Of a stretch of DNA of 62,771 nt, positions 8,765 through 16,722 are shown piece by piece (position 1 is the first letter of the stretch; the number at the start of each line of letters is the position of its first letter). The notes under the pieces were generated by a model. The model worked only from the letters and a program-made list of their open reading frames with translations. It made no database searches and was not told where the DNA came from. Location: contig JAJPJC010000071.1 in NCBI GenBank assembly GCA_021324445.1, forward strand, positions 1 through 62,771, given 5' to 3'. The stretch is from Isosphaeraceae bacterium. GTDB lineage: Bacteria > Planctomycetota > Planctomycetia > Isosphaerales > Isosphaeraceae. Position numbers and translations under genes: made by a program.

Positions 8765-9925
8765 TTGAGTCCAGTGAGCCGTGTCGCACCAAAAGCCCCG
8801 ACAGGAGAGTTGTTGCCCTCCCCCATTCCCGAGGGGACGGGACAATCGAGCCTTCCGCTGCACCGATATGGCGTTGGTGTCGACTGCCACGCGCGATTCT
8901 TCCAGATCTGCGCCCTGATCCCCCAAGGCACGGAGATCCTCCGGTGGGAGCGGACCGTACCGGCCTTGTGGCCCGAGCTGCGCGCCGCAAAGGCTTCCGG
9001 CGGACACTTCCGCAGGGAGTCCGACGTGGTCGGCAAGGCATTCGATCTCCTGACCAGGCGATGGATCACCAGCGAGAGGCTCGCGCCGGTCTGTTACTAC
9101 GGGTATTTGCAGAGCGTGGTCTCTCCCGAGGCGCACCACTTCCTCCGCGAGGCGATGGAGAAGAGCCCGTACCGGCTGGTGCGCGGCGTCGCCTGCCTGA
9201 GCCTTGCCCGGCATAACCGCTGCCTCGTCGAGATGGGCCAGCGCATGCGCGACACCATCACGCGGAAGCCCCTGGTGGAGCTCTACGCCGCGAAGCCCGC
9301 GGCACTCAAGATGCTGGAGTCGAGCGATACCGCGGCGCTCGAGCGCGAGGCCGAGGTCTTCCTGGAACGGGTCATCGCGGAATATGGCGACGTGCGGATG
9401 CCGTATCCCTACAACGAGACACCGCTGGGAGAGCTGGCTCGTGGCGAGCTGTTCCGACTCCGCAACCTGTCGGTCGGGAAGGTCGCGCCCGATCTGGAGG
9501 GCGAGGACATGGACGGCCGGAAGCTCAAGCTGAGCGACTATCGCGGCAAGGTGGTGGCGCTGGTCTTCTGGGCGACCTGGTGCGGCCCGTGCATGGGCAT
9601 GGTCCCGCACGAGCGAGAGCTGGTGAAGCGGCTGGAGGGCAAGCCTTTCGTCCTGCTGGGCGTCAACGGCGACGATAACCGCGAGGCCGCGAAAAAGGTG
9701 ATGGCCCGGGAGCGGATGACCTGGCGGTCGTGGTGGAATGGCGGCAAGAGCGGGTCGATCGTGTTGAAGTGGGGCGTCAATAGCTGGCCGACCGTCTACA
9801 TCCTCGACACCCAGGGCGTGATCCGCTATGAGAACGTCCGCTTCGAGATGATGGACCAGGCGATCGATCGGCTGGTCAAGGAGGCGGAGTCGGGGCGGAA
9901 TTCGTCAGGGGATGACATGAGGTGA
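8765..9925 (+). CDS. TlpA-type redoxin with a transposase-derived N-terminus (chimera)
   Basis: The 386-aa frame is two unrelated parts. Residues 33-75 (RYGVGVDCHARFFQICALIP, RWERTVPALWPELRAAKA) match the N-terminus of IS110-type transposases, including the first acidic residue in GVDCH. From about residue 76 it is a planctomycete redoxin: a helical region (RITSERLAPVC-like, MEKSPYRLVRGVACLSLAR), then a TlpA/AhpC-TSA domain from about 235 with GKVVALVFWATWCGPCMGMVP and the active-site WCGPC. Full members of this family are usually longer at the N-terminus and carry a signal peptide, which is missing here. The frame begins with TTG and has no clear ribosome site. It may be a truncated relic or a fusion expressed from an IS-borne promoter. 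It converges with another redoxin gene, leaving 1 bp between them. Confidence 0.65.
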   Translation: MSPVSRVAPKAPTGELLPSPIPEGTGQSSLPLHRYGVGVDCHARFFQICALIPQGTEILRWERTVPALWPELRAAKASGGHFRRESDVVGKAFDLLTRRWITSERLAPVCYYGYLQSVVSPEAHHFLREAMEKSPYRLVRGVACLSLARHNRCLVEMGQRMRDTITRKPLVELYAAKPAALKMLESSDTAALEREAEVFLERVIAEYGDVRMPYPYNETPLGELARGELFRLRNLSVGKVAPDLEGEDMDGRKLKLSDYRGKVVALVFWATWCGPCMGMVPHERELVKRLEGKPFVLLGVNGDDNREAAKKVMARERMTWRSWWNGGKSGSIVLKWGVNSWPTVYILDTQGVIRYENVRFEMMDQAIDRLVKEAESGRNSSGDDMR

Positions 9926-9926
9926 C

Positions 9927-10499
9927 TCACCGGCCGTGGGCGGAGCCGCGGGACGCCTTCAGCAACCGCGGGATCATCGTTTCGAGCCGGCCGCGGGCCT
10001 CGGTCGAGTCGAGTTTGCCTTGCGCATCGATGAGGAAAACCGTGGGACTGGCACGGATCCGCCAGAATTCGGAGAAACCCTCGGTCGGCGAGCCCGAGAC
10101 GATGCGATGGTTGTCATGCCCCTGGTAATACTGGGGCCAGGGGATCTGCCAATCGGCCACGAACTTCTTGAGCGCCTCCAGCCCGCCGTCCTCCTCGGGG
10201 GGGTCGTGGCTCACGCCGATGAACTCCACCCCCTGGTCATGATATTGGTTGTCGAGCCGCTGCATCTCGACCATCTCCTGGACGCAGGGACCGCACCACG
10301 TCGCCCAGAAATCCATCACGACGACCTTCCCCCGCAGGGCCTTCATCGAGACCGGGCGGCCGCTGATCGCGTCCTCCGCCGCGGCGCTCTGGGCCGTGAA
10401 CCGCTCCAGCAACGGCGCGTCCGATAGCCCCGCGACCACCCCCGCCCCGAAGAGCGCGCGGACCTGTCGCAACAGGTCGGACGATCCCGCGTGCGCCAT
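9927..10499 (-). CDS. TlpA-type redoxin with a sigma-factor-like N-terminus (chimera)
   Basis: In this 190-aa protein, residues 45-185 are a thioredoxin-fold TlpA/redoxin domain: AISGRPVSMKALRGKVVVMD, the redox motif WCGPC, EFIGVSHDPPEEDGGLE and SPTVFLIDAQGKLDSTEARG. Its first ~37 residues (LLRQVRALFGAGVVAGLSDA, PLLERF) look like the extreme N-terminus of planctomycete ECF sigma factors, not like a signal peptide. The full-length redoxin family normally has an N-terminal secretion signal and a longer pre-domain. The gene therefore seems to be a recombination product that gained a new start from a sigma-factor gene. Without a signal it would act in the cytoplasm, if it is expressed. The ATG start is clear. 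Confidence 0.7.
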   Translation of the reverse strand: MAHAGSSDLLRQVRALFGAGVVAGLSDAPLLERFTAQSAAAEDAISGRPVSMKALRGKVVVMDFWATWCGPCVQEMVEMQRLDNQYHDQGVEFIGVSHDPPEEDGGLEALKKFVADWQIPWPQYYQGHDNHRIVSGSPTEGFSEFWRIRASPTVFLIDAQGKLDSTEARGRLETMIPRLLKASRGSAHGR

Positions 10500-10935
10500 G
10501 ACTCCTCCCCGGCAGAACCCGATGAGACTCTATCCCTACCATCCCGGCTCGGGGCGGTCTCATACAAGATTCTTTTCCAAAGTCGCGGGATTGCCCGATG
10601 CAAGCCGGCCGCGCTCACCCCGAGGGCGCGGTGGTGATCGCCGAGGACTCTCAGGTTTTCGCCCCGGATTCATCCGTCGCGGCCGTCTCGGTGTATCGGA
10701 GTCGTTGTGAGATGTTGCCGCGCGGACCTGTCCGCACCGGCGAGCGCACGGGCCCAAGGCCGCATCCTCGCATCGATTATTGCCCACGGGAACACCGAGT
10801 TCTGCCTCTCGGCGCGGCCGGGCTGCGCGCCTGACTGCTGCTGAGAGAGCGGGACAGGCCCGGTCCCGGTCCGACGGCCGCGCGGCTGTCCGACGAGACG
10901 ACAGAGACCCCAACCACGATGGGAGCATCACAGTC
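10500..10935. other. Intergenic region before the di-heme oxidoreductase
   Basis: About 436 bp. Long open frames on both strands here are compositional and lack domains. It should contain divergent promoters for the redoxin chimera and the di-heme gene; no clear box was recognised. Confidence 0.4.
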
Positions 10936-12120
10936 ATGAAATCCCGACGAATGGCGCGCGCGGGCCTTCTGGGTTCGGCCGTCGCCGTCCTCGCCCTGCT
11001 GGCGATCGGCGGCCGCGCCCGGCCCGGTTTCGGCGAACCTCTGCACGGGCTGCCCCCGGACCTCCTGGCCCGCTTCCAGGCCGGCAAGACGGCGTTCGTG
11101 GCCGCCGAGGACGTAGCCGGTGGCCTGGGGCCGGTCTTCAATGACACCGCCTGCGCCAACTGTCATGACCAAGGCGCCATCGGCGGCGGCAACGACCGGC
11201 TGGAGACCCGCTACGGCCAGGTGCTCAACGGCGTCTTCAACCCGCTCACCCAGTTCGACGGCACGCTGGTCCACGCCCGAGGGATCGGCCAGTTCAATGG
11301 CGTCAACTTCGTCGGTGAGGTCGTGCCGCCGGCGGCCAACGTCGTGGCCGGGCGCCGGGTCAATCCCCTGTTCGGCCTGGGCCTGGTCGACGCCGTGCCC
11401 GATCAGTTCCTCAAGGACCTCGCCCAGTTCGAGCAGGACTTCACCCCGGCGACGGCCGGCCGGGCCAATGTCGTGACCGACGTCGCCAGTGGCCAGCCGC
11501 GGGTCGGCCGGTTCGGCTGGAAGTGCCAGATCGGCACGGTCCTCACCTTCGCCGCCAACGCCTACCAGAACGAGATCGGCGTCACGACCCCGTTCTTCCC
11601 CAACGAGAACTGCCCGCAGGGGGACTGCGCCCTGCTCGTCGCCAATCCGGCCCTGACCAATCCCAACGACACCAAGGAAACGCCGATGATGTTCGCCGAT
11701 TTCATCACGTTCCTGGCACCCCCGCCCCGGCGTCCCTTGACGCGCGACGCGGAACTGGGAGAGGTCCTGTTCCTCGGGATCGGTTGCGCCGATTGCCACA
11801 TCCCCGCCATGCGGACCGGTTCCAACCTGGTCGCGGCGCTGGATCAGGTCGAGTTCTTTCCGTTCTCGGACTTCCTGCTGCACGACATGGGGAGTCTCAA
11901 CGATGGGATCGCGCAAAGCGGTGCCACGGGCCACGAGATGCGGACGGCTCCGCTCTGGGGCGCCCGGATCCGGACGAGCTTCCTCCACGATGGCCGGGCC
12001 AGGTCGCTCGCGGCCGCGATCCTCGCCCACGACGGCCAGGGGCTGCCGGCCCGCACCAACTTCACCAACCTGCCCCAACGTGCCCGGGCACAGCTCCTGG
12101 AATTCCTCGAGAGCCTGTAG
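10936..12120 (+). CDS. Di-heme oxidoreductase (putative peroxidase, DHOR family)
   Basis: This 394-aa secreted c-type cytochrome starts with a signal peptide (MKSRRMARAGLLGSAVAVLA), followed by two CxxCH heme sites, ACANCHDQG and CADCHIPAM. Other landmarks are NPLFGLGLVDAVPD, VGRFGWKCQIG and the C-terminal RTAPLWGARIRTSFLHDGRA, which are typical of di-heme peroxidase-like DHOR proteins related to MauG/CcpA. It probably acts in the periplasm as an electron-transfer protein or peroxidase. The ATG at 10936 is chosen because it begins the signal peptide; an open extension to 10780 is arginine-rich and non-homologous. The ECF-type gene follows at 12311 on the same strand. Confidence 0.88.
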   Translation: MKSRRMARAGLLGSAVAVLALLAIGGRARPGFGEPLHGLPPDLLARFQAGKTAFVAAEDVAGGLGPVFNDTACANCHDQGAIGGGNDRLETRYGQVLNGVFNPLTQFDGTLVHARGIGQFNGVNFVGEVVPPAANVVAGRRVNPLFGLGLVDAVPDQFLKDLAQFEQDFTPATAGRANVVTDVASGQPRVGRFGWKCQIGTVLTFAANAYQNEIGVTTPFFPNENCPQGDCALLVANPALTNPNDTKETPMMFADFITFLAPPPRRPLTRDAELGEVLFLGIGCADCHIPAMRTGSNLVAALDQVEFFPFSDFLLHDMGSLNDGIAQSGATGHEMRTAPLWGARIRTSFLHDGRARSLAAAILAHDGQGLPARTNFTNLPQRARAQLLEFLESL

Positions 12121-12310
12121 GCCGCGGCGCGGTCGGCGTCGCGTACTGCGAAGGACCCGACGTCGGGCCGGCCGCCGGGGAATCGGCCGCCGGTGTAACC
12201 TTCCGCCGCGGCCGAGCCTCTCATAAGGACGAGCCGGCTCGCGACTGCTCCCGGGCATTGATGATCGGACCTGAGCCGGCCGCCACTGATGAGCGTCGCG
12301 GAGGATTGCG

Positions 12311-13348
12311 GTGGGGATGGAAGGCACGCTGCCGATGACCGGCGACACGACGGATGAGGAACTGATGCGCCGGCTCGCCGAAGGGTGGCCGGAAGCACTC
12401 GGTCTGCTCCACGCGCGTTATGCCTCGTGGATCGCCGCGACGGCGGCCCGCGCGCTGGGACGCGACTCGGCCGAGGAGATCAGCCAGGAGGTCTTCCTCG
12501 CCGTCTGGCGGCACGCCGCGAGCTTCGACCCGAGTCGGGGCACGTTCCGCGCCTGGGTGTTGCAGATCACCCGCACCAGCGTGCTCAATGAACTGCGCCG
12601 CCGCGGTCGCAGGCCCCGAGCCACAACGCAATTCAACGGCTCGGGTGGCGATCATCGCCCCGACCCGGGTCCCGACCCCGCCGAGTCGGCCTGGCGCGCG
12701 CATCGCCGAGCCGCCGTGCGGGCGGCCGTGGAGGCCCTGCCAGCTCCCCAGCGCGAGGCGCTGAGCCTGGCCTTCCTGGAAGACCTGACCCACGAGCAAG
12801 TCGCCGCCTTCCTCCAGCTTCCCCTGGGCACGACCAAGAGCCGGATCCGGGCCGGCCTCAAGGCCCTGCGCGGCCGCCTGGCCTCGCTGGCCGGGGCGGG
12901 CTTGATCGTGGCCGGATGCCTCACTGTCGCCGGTCTGCGCGAGCACGCCCACCAGACCGCCCTGCGCCGCCAGGGCCGCGCCCTGGCCCTGGTCACTCGG
13001 AGCGAGGTCGTCCCGCGCCGCCTGGGCCCGACGCCCGGCACCAACCCGGCGGCCCACGGCAACTATCGCGGTCGGTCCGGCGTCGACCTGGCTGTCTTGA
13101 CGGTGTCTTCCTTCGCGCCGGCTCCCCGCGGATGGGAATATCGCGCCTGGGCGTCCCACGGAGGACGGTGGACCTTCCTCGGCCGCGTACAGCTCGACGG
13201 CGAGGGTCGCAGCCTGATCATCGCCGAGGGCCCCGCCTTGGCGACTCCCCCGGATCAGGTCCAGGTCACACTCGAGCCGGTCGACCAGCCCGTCGACGCC
13301 GCGGCCGCCCCGACCGGGCCACCGGTCGTTCGCTGGCCAATCCCTTAG
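12311..13348 (+). CDS. ECF sigma factor fused to a membrane segment and an RskA-like anti-sigma C-terminal domain
   Basis: This 345-aa protein has three parts. Residues about 24-95 are sigma-70 region 2 (SAEEISQEVFLAVWRHAASF, TFRAWVLQITRTSVLNELRR). Residues about 138-185 are region 4 (LPAPQREALSLAFLEDLTHE, LPLGTTKSRIRAGLKAL). A hydrophobic segment at 190-208 (LASLAGAGLIVAGCLTVAGL) follows. Residues about 255-345 resemble the extracytoplasmic part of anti-sigma-K factors (PRGWEYRAWASHGGRWTFLG, PPDQVQVTLEPVDQP, TGPPVVRW). The predicted topology is a sigma factor tethered to the membrane with an external sensor domain. The zinc-binding anti-sigma domain that normally grips the sigma factor is absent. 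GTG at 12311 has GGAGG 6 nt upstream; ATG at 12317 is an alternative start. No separate anti-sigma gene is adjacent. Confidence 0.88.
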   Translation: MGMEGTLPMTGDTTDEELMRRLAEGWPEALGLLHARYASWIAATAARALGRDSAEEISQEVFLAVWRHAASFDPSRGTFRAWVLQITRTSVLNELRRRGRRPRATTQFNGSGGDHRPDPGPDPAESAWRAHRRAAVRAAVEALPAPQREALSLAFLEDLTHEQVAAFLQLPLGTTKSRIRAGLKALRGRLASLAGAGLIVAGCLTVAGLREHAHQTALRRQGRALALVTRSEVVPRRLGPTPGTNPAAHGNYRGRSGVDLAVLTVSSFAPAPRGWEYRAWASHGGRWTFLGRVQLDGEGRSLIIAEGPALATPPDQVQVTLEPVDQPVDAAAAPTGPPVVRWPIP

Positions 13349-13505
13349 TCCAGCGGCGGCCTGAGTCACAGAACGGGCCTTTCCTGCTGCCAAGTCATCC
13401 GGCACGGGCATCCGGTTGTATTCAGTGCGAGAGGTCGAAACTTCTCACGGGGGCGCGGCCGGGTCGACCTCCGCGCCGGGATGGTCTCGAAGGGAATGAT
13501 TGGCG

Positions 13506-14453
13506 ATGACGAATCAAGGCAAGAGCGATCACGAGGATGACGGTGTGGATCGGCGCGGGTTCTTGAAATGCATGGCCTGGACCGGCACGGGGCTGGTCTG
13601 GTCGGTCAGCGGCGGCATCCTGTCGTCCCGGGTCTTCGGCCAGGAGCTCGACCGATCGGTGGGGTCGAGCTTCTCGTTCGTCCAGATCAGCGACAGTCAC
13701 ATCGGCTTCGCCAAGGAGCCGAACCGGGACGTTGCCGCCACGCTCCAGACCGCCGTCGACAGGATCAATGCGCTGCCGGAGCGGCCCGACCTGCTGCTCC
13801 ACACCGGCGACCTCACCCACCTGTCGACGCCTCGGGAGTTCGACACGGTCGGCGAGATCCTCAAGGGGGCCAAGGTCGGGCAGGTCGCCTACGTGCCCGG
13901 CGAGCACGACCTGATCGGCGATTCGAAGTACCTGGAACGGTTCGGCGCGGGGACCCGAGGGGACGGCTGGTCCAGTTTCGACCACCGGGGCGTGCATTTC
14001 ATCGGCCTGGTCAACGTCGCCAGCGAGGGGACCGACCGGGGCCTCGGCGTTCTCGGCAAGGAGCAGTTGGACTGGCTCGAGGCCGACCTGGCGGCGCGGG
14101 GCGCCAGCACACCGGTCGTGGTGTTCGCCCATGTTCCGTTGGTGGCGGTCTACCCCGAGTGGGGCTGGGGTACCCAGGATGGCCGGCAGGCCCTCAGCTA
14201 CCTCAAGCGGTTCGGCTCGGTCACCGTGCTCAATGGCCACATCCATCAGGTCTTCCAGAAGGTGGAAGGGACCGTGACGTTTCACACGGCGCGGTCGACG
14301 GCCTTCCCGCAACCGGCGCCGGGCCGGGCGGCCGGCCCAGGCCCGCTCAAGAACGTCCCGGCCGGACGGCTGCGCGCCTTGCTCGGCCTGACCAGCGTCC
14401 AGTATGTCCCGGGCAAGAGCACGCTCGCCTTGATCGACACGACGCTCGAGTAG
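13506..14453 (+). CDS. Tat-exported calcineurin-like metallophosphoesterase
   Basis: This 315-aa protein has a twin-arginine signal (DRRGFLKCMAWTGTGLVWSV) and then the metallophosphoesterase motifs in order: QISDSHIG, LHTGDLTH, VPGEHD (where GNHD is usual), FAHVPL and LNGHIHQ. It should hydrolyse phosphomono- or diesters outside the cytoplasmic membrane using two metal ions; the substrate is unknown. The GEHD variant replaces the usual catalytic Asn. The ATG at 13506 is preferred, with TTG at 13500 as an in-frame alternative. It is convergent with the beta-lactamase-like gene, with 36 bp between them. Confidence 0.88.
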   Translation: MTNQGKSDHEDDGVDRRGFLKCMAWTGTGLVWSVSGGILSSRVFGQELDRSVGSSFSFVQISDSHIGFAKEPNRDVAATLQTAVDRINALPERPDLLLHTGDLTHLSTPREFDTVGEILKGAKVGQVAYVPGEHDLIGDSKYLERFGAGTRGDGWSSFDHRGVHFIGLVNVASEGTDRGLGVLGKEQLDWLEADLAARGASTPVVVFAHVPLVAVYPEWGWGTQDGRQALSYLKRFGSVTVLNGHIHQVFQKVEGTVTFHTARSTAFPQPAPGRAAGPGPLKNVPAGRLRALLGLTSVQYVPGKSTLALIDTTLE

Positions 14454-14489
14454 CTCCCCTCGGGAATCTTCCCCCGGGCACCCCGACCA

Positions 14490-15950
14490 TCATCGCCGGG
14501 TGGCCGCCGGGTCCGCGACCGCCTTCGGCGTGGCCGGCTGGGCTGGGGCGGCCTGGGGCTTCGCCTCGATCCTCTTGGCCCGTACCTTCACATTGTTCTG
14601 GAGCACGATCATCTCGGTCGCGGCTCCGCCCGGTCCTCTCACGAACTCGACGATGGCGTCCCATCCTTTGATGTAGAAACGGCTGTCGGTTTCGGGGACC
14701 GCCTCGAGCTTGGTCTGATTCTTCGGCTCGAGCAGCAAGCGATCCCGCTGCCGGGTGATAGTGTACTCACGTTTCCCCTGGCCATCCGGCAGGTCTGCCT
14801 CGTAGCGGCCGGTGTAGGCATCGTAAAGCTTGGGGGCGACCGCGACGGCCTTGGGCTCGCGCGGCACGACATAAGGCTCTCCCAGGGCGATGGCCGCCAG
14901 GTCGTCACCAATGGGCCCGACCGGTGAACCCTCGAGGTTGCTCAGGACGACCACCAGGAGTTTCTCGGCCGGATAGCGCTGGATCATCGTGACGAAGCCC
15001 ATGATCCCCCCGCCATGGAGCTGGCGCGGCTGGTGGAACTTCCGCTCGATGAGCCAGCCGTAGCCATAATGGCCCTGGAATGGCGTGAACATGGCCTCGA
15101 GCGACTTCCGGGAGACGAGTTTCCCGGCGTCGAGTGCCTGGTCCCACTTGAGCAGGTCCTCGACGGTCGAATACAGCGCGCCGGCGGCGTGCGGGATCGA
15201 CATGTCGATGTAGTCGGCGTTGGTGAGGACCAGGCCCAGGCGGCGCGTGTAGCCGGCGGCTCGGTGCACGAGGATGGGGATCGCGTTGTCGTAGCCGGTG
15301 TCTCGCATCTGCAATGGGTCGAAAATCGCCCGCTTCAGGAACGTCGCATAGGGCATCGCCGCCGCGGTCTCGATGATCTGGCCGAGCACGATGTAACCGG
15401 AATTGCTGTACTTGAACTTCGCACCCGGCGGGAACTCCAGCGGCTTGTCCTTGAACTTGCCGATCAGCTCCGTGAGGGTGACCCGGTCGGGGAGCGTCTT
15501 GAGGAAGTCGGGGAAGGACGTGTAGTTCGGGATGCCCGAGGTGTGGGTCAGGAGATGGTGGATCGTGATCCCGTCCCACGACTGGGGAGCCTGGGGAACA
15601 TGCTTCTTGACCGGGTCGGAGATGGAGAGCTTACCCTGCTCCTGGAGGATCAGGATGGCCATGGCTGTGAACTGCTTGGTGATCGAGCCCAGGCGATACT
15701 TGGTCTGAGGAGTGCAGGGGACCTCGTGCTCGCGGTTGGCCAGGCCGTAACCCCGGCAGAAGAGTACCTTCCCCGCGCGGGCGATCAGGACGCTGCCACT
15801 GAATCGGTCGCGCCGAACGCGGGCGGTCATATACGCCTCAACCTGGGAAGCCAGGTCCCCGGTCGAAGGGGGATCCGCCCGGGCAATGACCGGGGTGAAC
15901 AAGGCGAACGCGACGAGGAGCGTCTGGGAGCAGATCAAGGTCGCGCGCAT
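14490..15950 (-). CDS. Serine hydrolase, class C beta-lactamase/penicillin-binding fold
   Basis: In this 486-aa secreted protein a signal peptide (MRATLICSQTLLVAFALF...ARA) precedes a beta-lactamase family domain. The nucleophile motif SITK is near 89-92, the YSN motif near 181-183 and an HGG motif near 312. These are the three class-C catalytic elements. A C-terminal ~110-residue extension (YDAYTGRYEADLPDG) is the small DUF3471-like domain often found after such esterases. The likely role is a periplasmic esterase or D-aminopeptidase-like hydrolase and not a true beta-lactamase. The start at 15950 begins the signal peptide; the frame is open up to 16061 but that part is not signal-like and overlaps the neighbouring relic. 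Confidence 0.88.
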   Translation of the reverse strand: MRATLICSQTLLVAFALFTPVIARADPPSTGDLASQVEAYMTARVRRDRFSGSVLIARAGKVLFCRGYGLANREHEVPCTPQTKYRLGSITKQFTAMAILILQEQGKLSISDPVKKHVPQAPQSWDGITIHHLLTHTSGIPNYTSFPDFLKTLPDRVTLTELIGKFKDKPLEFPPGAKFKYSNSGYIVLGQIIETAAAMPYATFLKRAIFDPLQMRDTGYDNAIPILVHRAAGYTRRLGLVLTNADYIDMSIPHAAGALYSTVEDLLKWDQALDAGKLVSRKSLEAMFTPFQGHYGYGWLIERKFHQPRQLHGGGIMGFVTMIQRYPAEKLLVVVLSNLEGSPVGPIGDDLAAIALGEPYVVPREPKAVAVAPKLYDAYTGRYEADLPDGQGKREYTITRQRDRLLLEPKNQTKLEAVPETDSRFYIKGWDAIVEFVRGPGGAATEMIVLQNNVKVRAKRIEAKPQAAPAQPATPKAVADPAATRR

Positions 15951-16006
15951 CGGTTCGAGTCTCCGGGCCTCGGCCGAGTGGGGCCAAGCAACGGCTGGTC
16001 GATCGT

Positions 16007-16567
16007 TCATCCCGCCAGGTTGGCGCGGAATGCCTCGAGATCCGGGCAGATCACGGCCCACTCGACGAGCTCGTCCAGCCGCGCCTCATCCTCGATCGTC
16101 TCAAGACCCGTTGCGATGTCGGGCGGGATCGCTAGCCCGAAGCGAGCCCGGAGGAATAAGAGGATATCCTGCCGGCTCGTATGGGCGACCCGCTGCTCGG
16201 CCATCCGCTCGCCCTTCTGCTCGGCCATCCGCTCGCCCTTCTGCTCGGCTCGCTTCTCCGCCAGTTCTTCCACGACCGCATCCATGAAGGGCAACTCCAG
16301 CATGGTCTCGACTCCTCCCAAGATCGCCGCGAGGTCGTTTGCATCGAATCGCAGTCGGGCCAAGAATTGGGTCACGGCCGGGAGTTGTTCCCGTCGCTCC
16401 GGCGGCGCCTGTTCATCGATCCGTCGGCGGCATGCCCGGAGGACCGGCTCCGGGTCGGCGGGGAGCTGCGACAGGGGCACCCAGGGGATGATCCCCAGCT
16501 CGCCGGTCGCCAGCAGGTCCTTGGCCGGGATGTTCCAGAGCTCGACCGACTTCCAGTATAGCGTCAT
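16007..16567 (-). pseudogene. Truncated Rpn/DUF4351-like protein remnant
   Basis: The 186-residue frame matches the C-terminal half of planctomycete/cyanobacterial Rpn-like (PD-(D/E)XK transposase-related) proteins: VELWNIPAKDLLATGELGII, the helical middle, then a charged repeat and ILLFLRARFGLAIPPDIATGLETIED. The N-terminal nuclease half with its catalytic residues is missing, so the gene is probably a relic. A short internal ATG at 16567 could still give a protein. Codons for the eight-residue repeat KGERMAEQ are tandemly duplicated at 16193-16240. The upstream 120 bp is filled by short direct and inverted repeats, where the missing half would be expected. Confidence 0.6.
16193..16240. repeat. 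Two tandem 24-bp repeats inside the Rpn-like relic
   Basis: Two perfect 24-bp copies (16193-16216, 16217-16240) and a partial third copy encode an eight-residue charged repeat. This is an expandable in-frame microsatellite-like tract. Confidence 0.85.
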
Positions 16568-16587
16568 CGCTCCCCAACCGCGGTTAA

Positions 16588-16720
16588 GTCCGTGGTCCGT
16601 GGTTCGCTGTCGCGGGCTGACCAAGTGGTTCCGTGGAATCGAGGCACTCGGACAAGGCCCCGGACGTCGCGCCGGAGCGGGAGCTCCTACCACGGACCAC
16701 GGACCACGGACCACGGACCA
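16588..16720. repeat. Short tandem repeat with inverted counterpart
   Basis: At 16689-16720 the 7-bp unit ACCACGG is repeated about 4.5 times. Its reverse complement occurs as about two units at 16588-16603, so the two could pair around a ~85-nt loop. The tract lies between the end of the surface-protein gene and the Rpn-like relic. Confidence 0.8.
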
Positions 16721-16722
16721 AT

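Noticed and set aside
8744..9610. A 288-codon minus-strand frame over the redoxin chimera
   Set aside because: The plus strand encodes the WCGPC redoxin; the minus frame shows no homology-like motif.
10777..12348. A 523-codon minus-strand frame opposite the di-heme gene
   Set aside because: The plus strand has signal peptide and two CxxCH motifs; the minus frame has none.
16689..16720. Possible CRISPR array
   Set aside because: The units are 7 bp with no spacers; it is a simple tandem repeat. No array was seen elsewhere.
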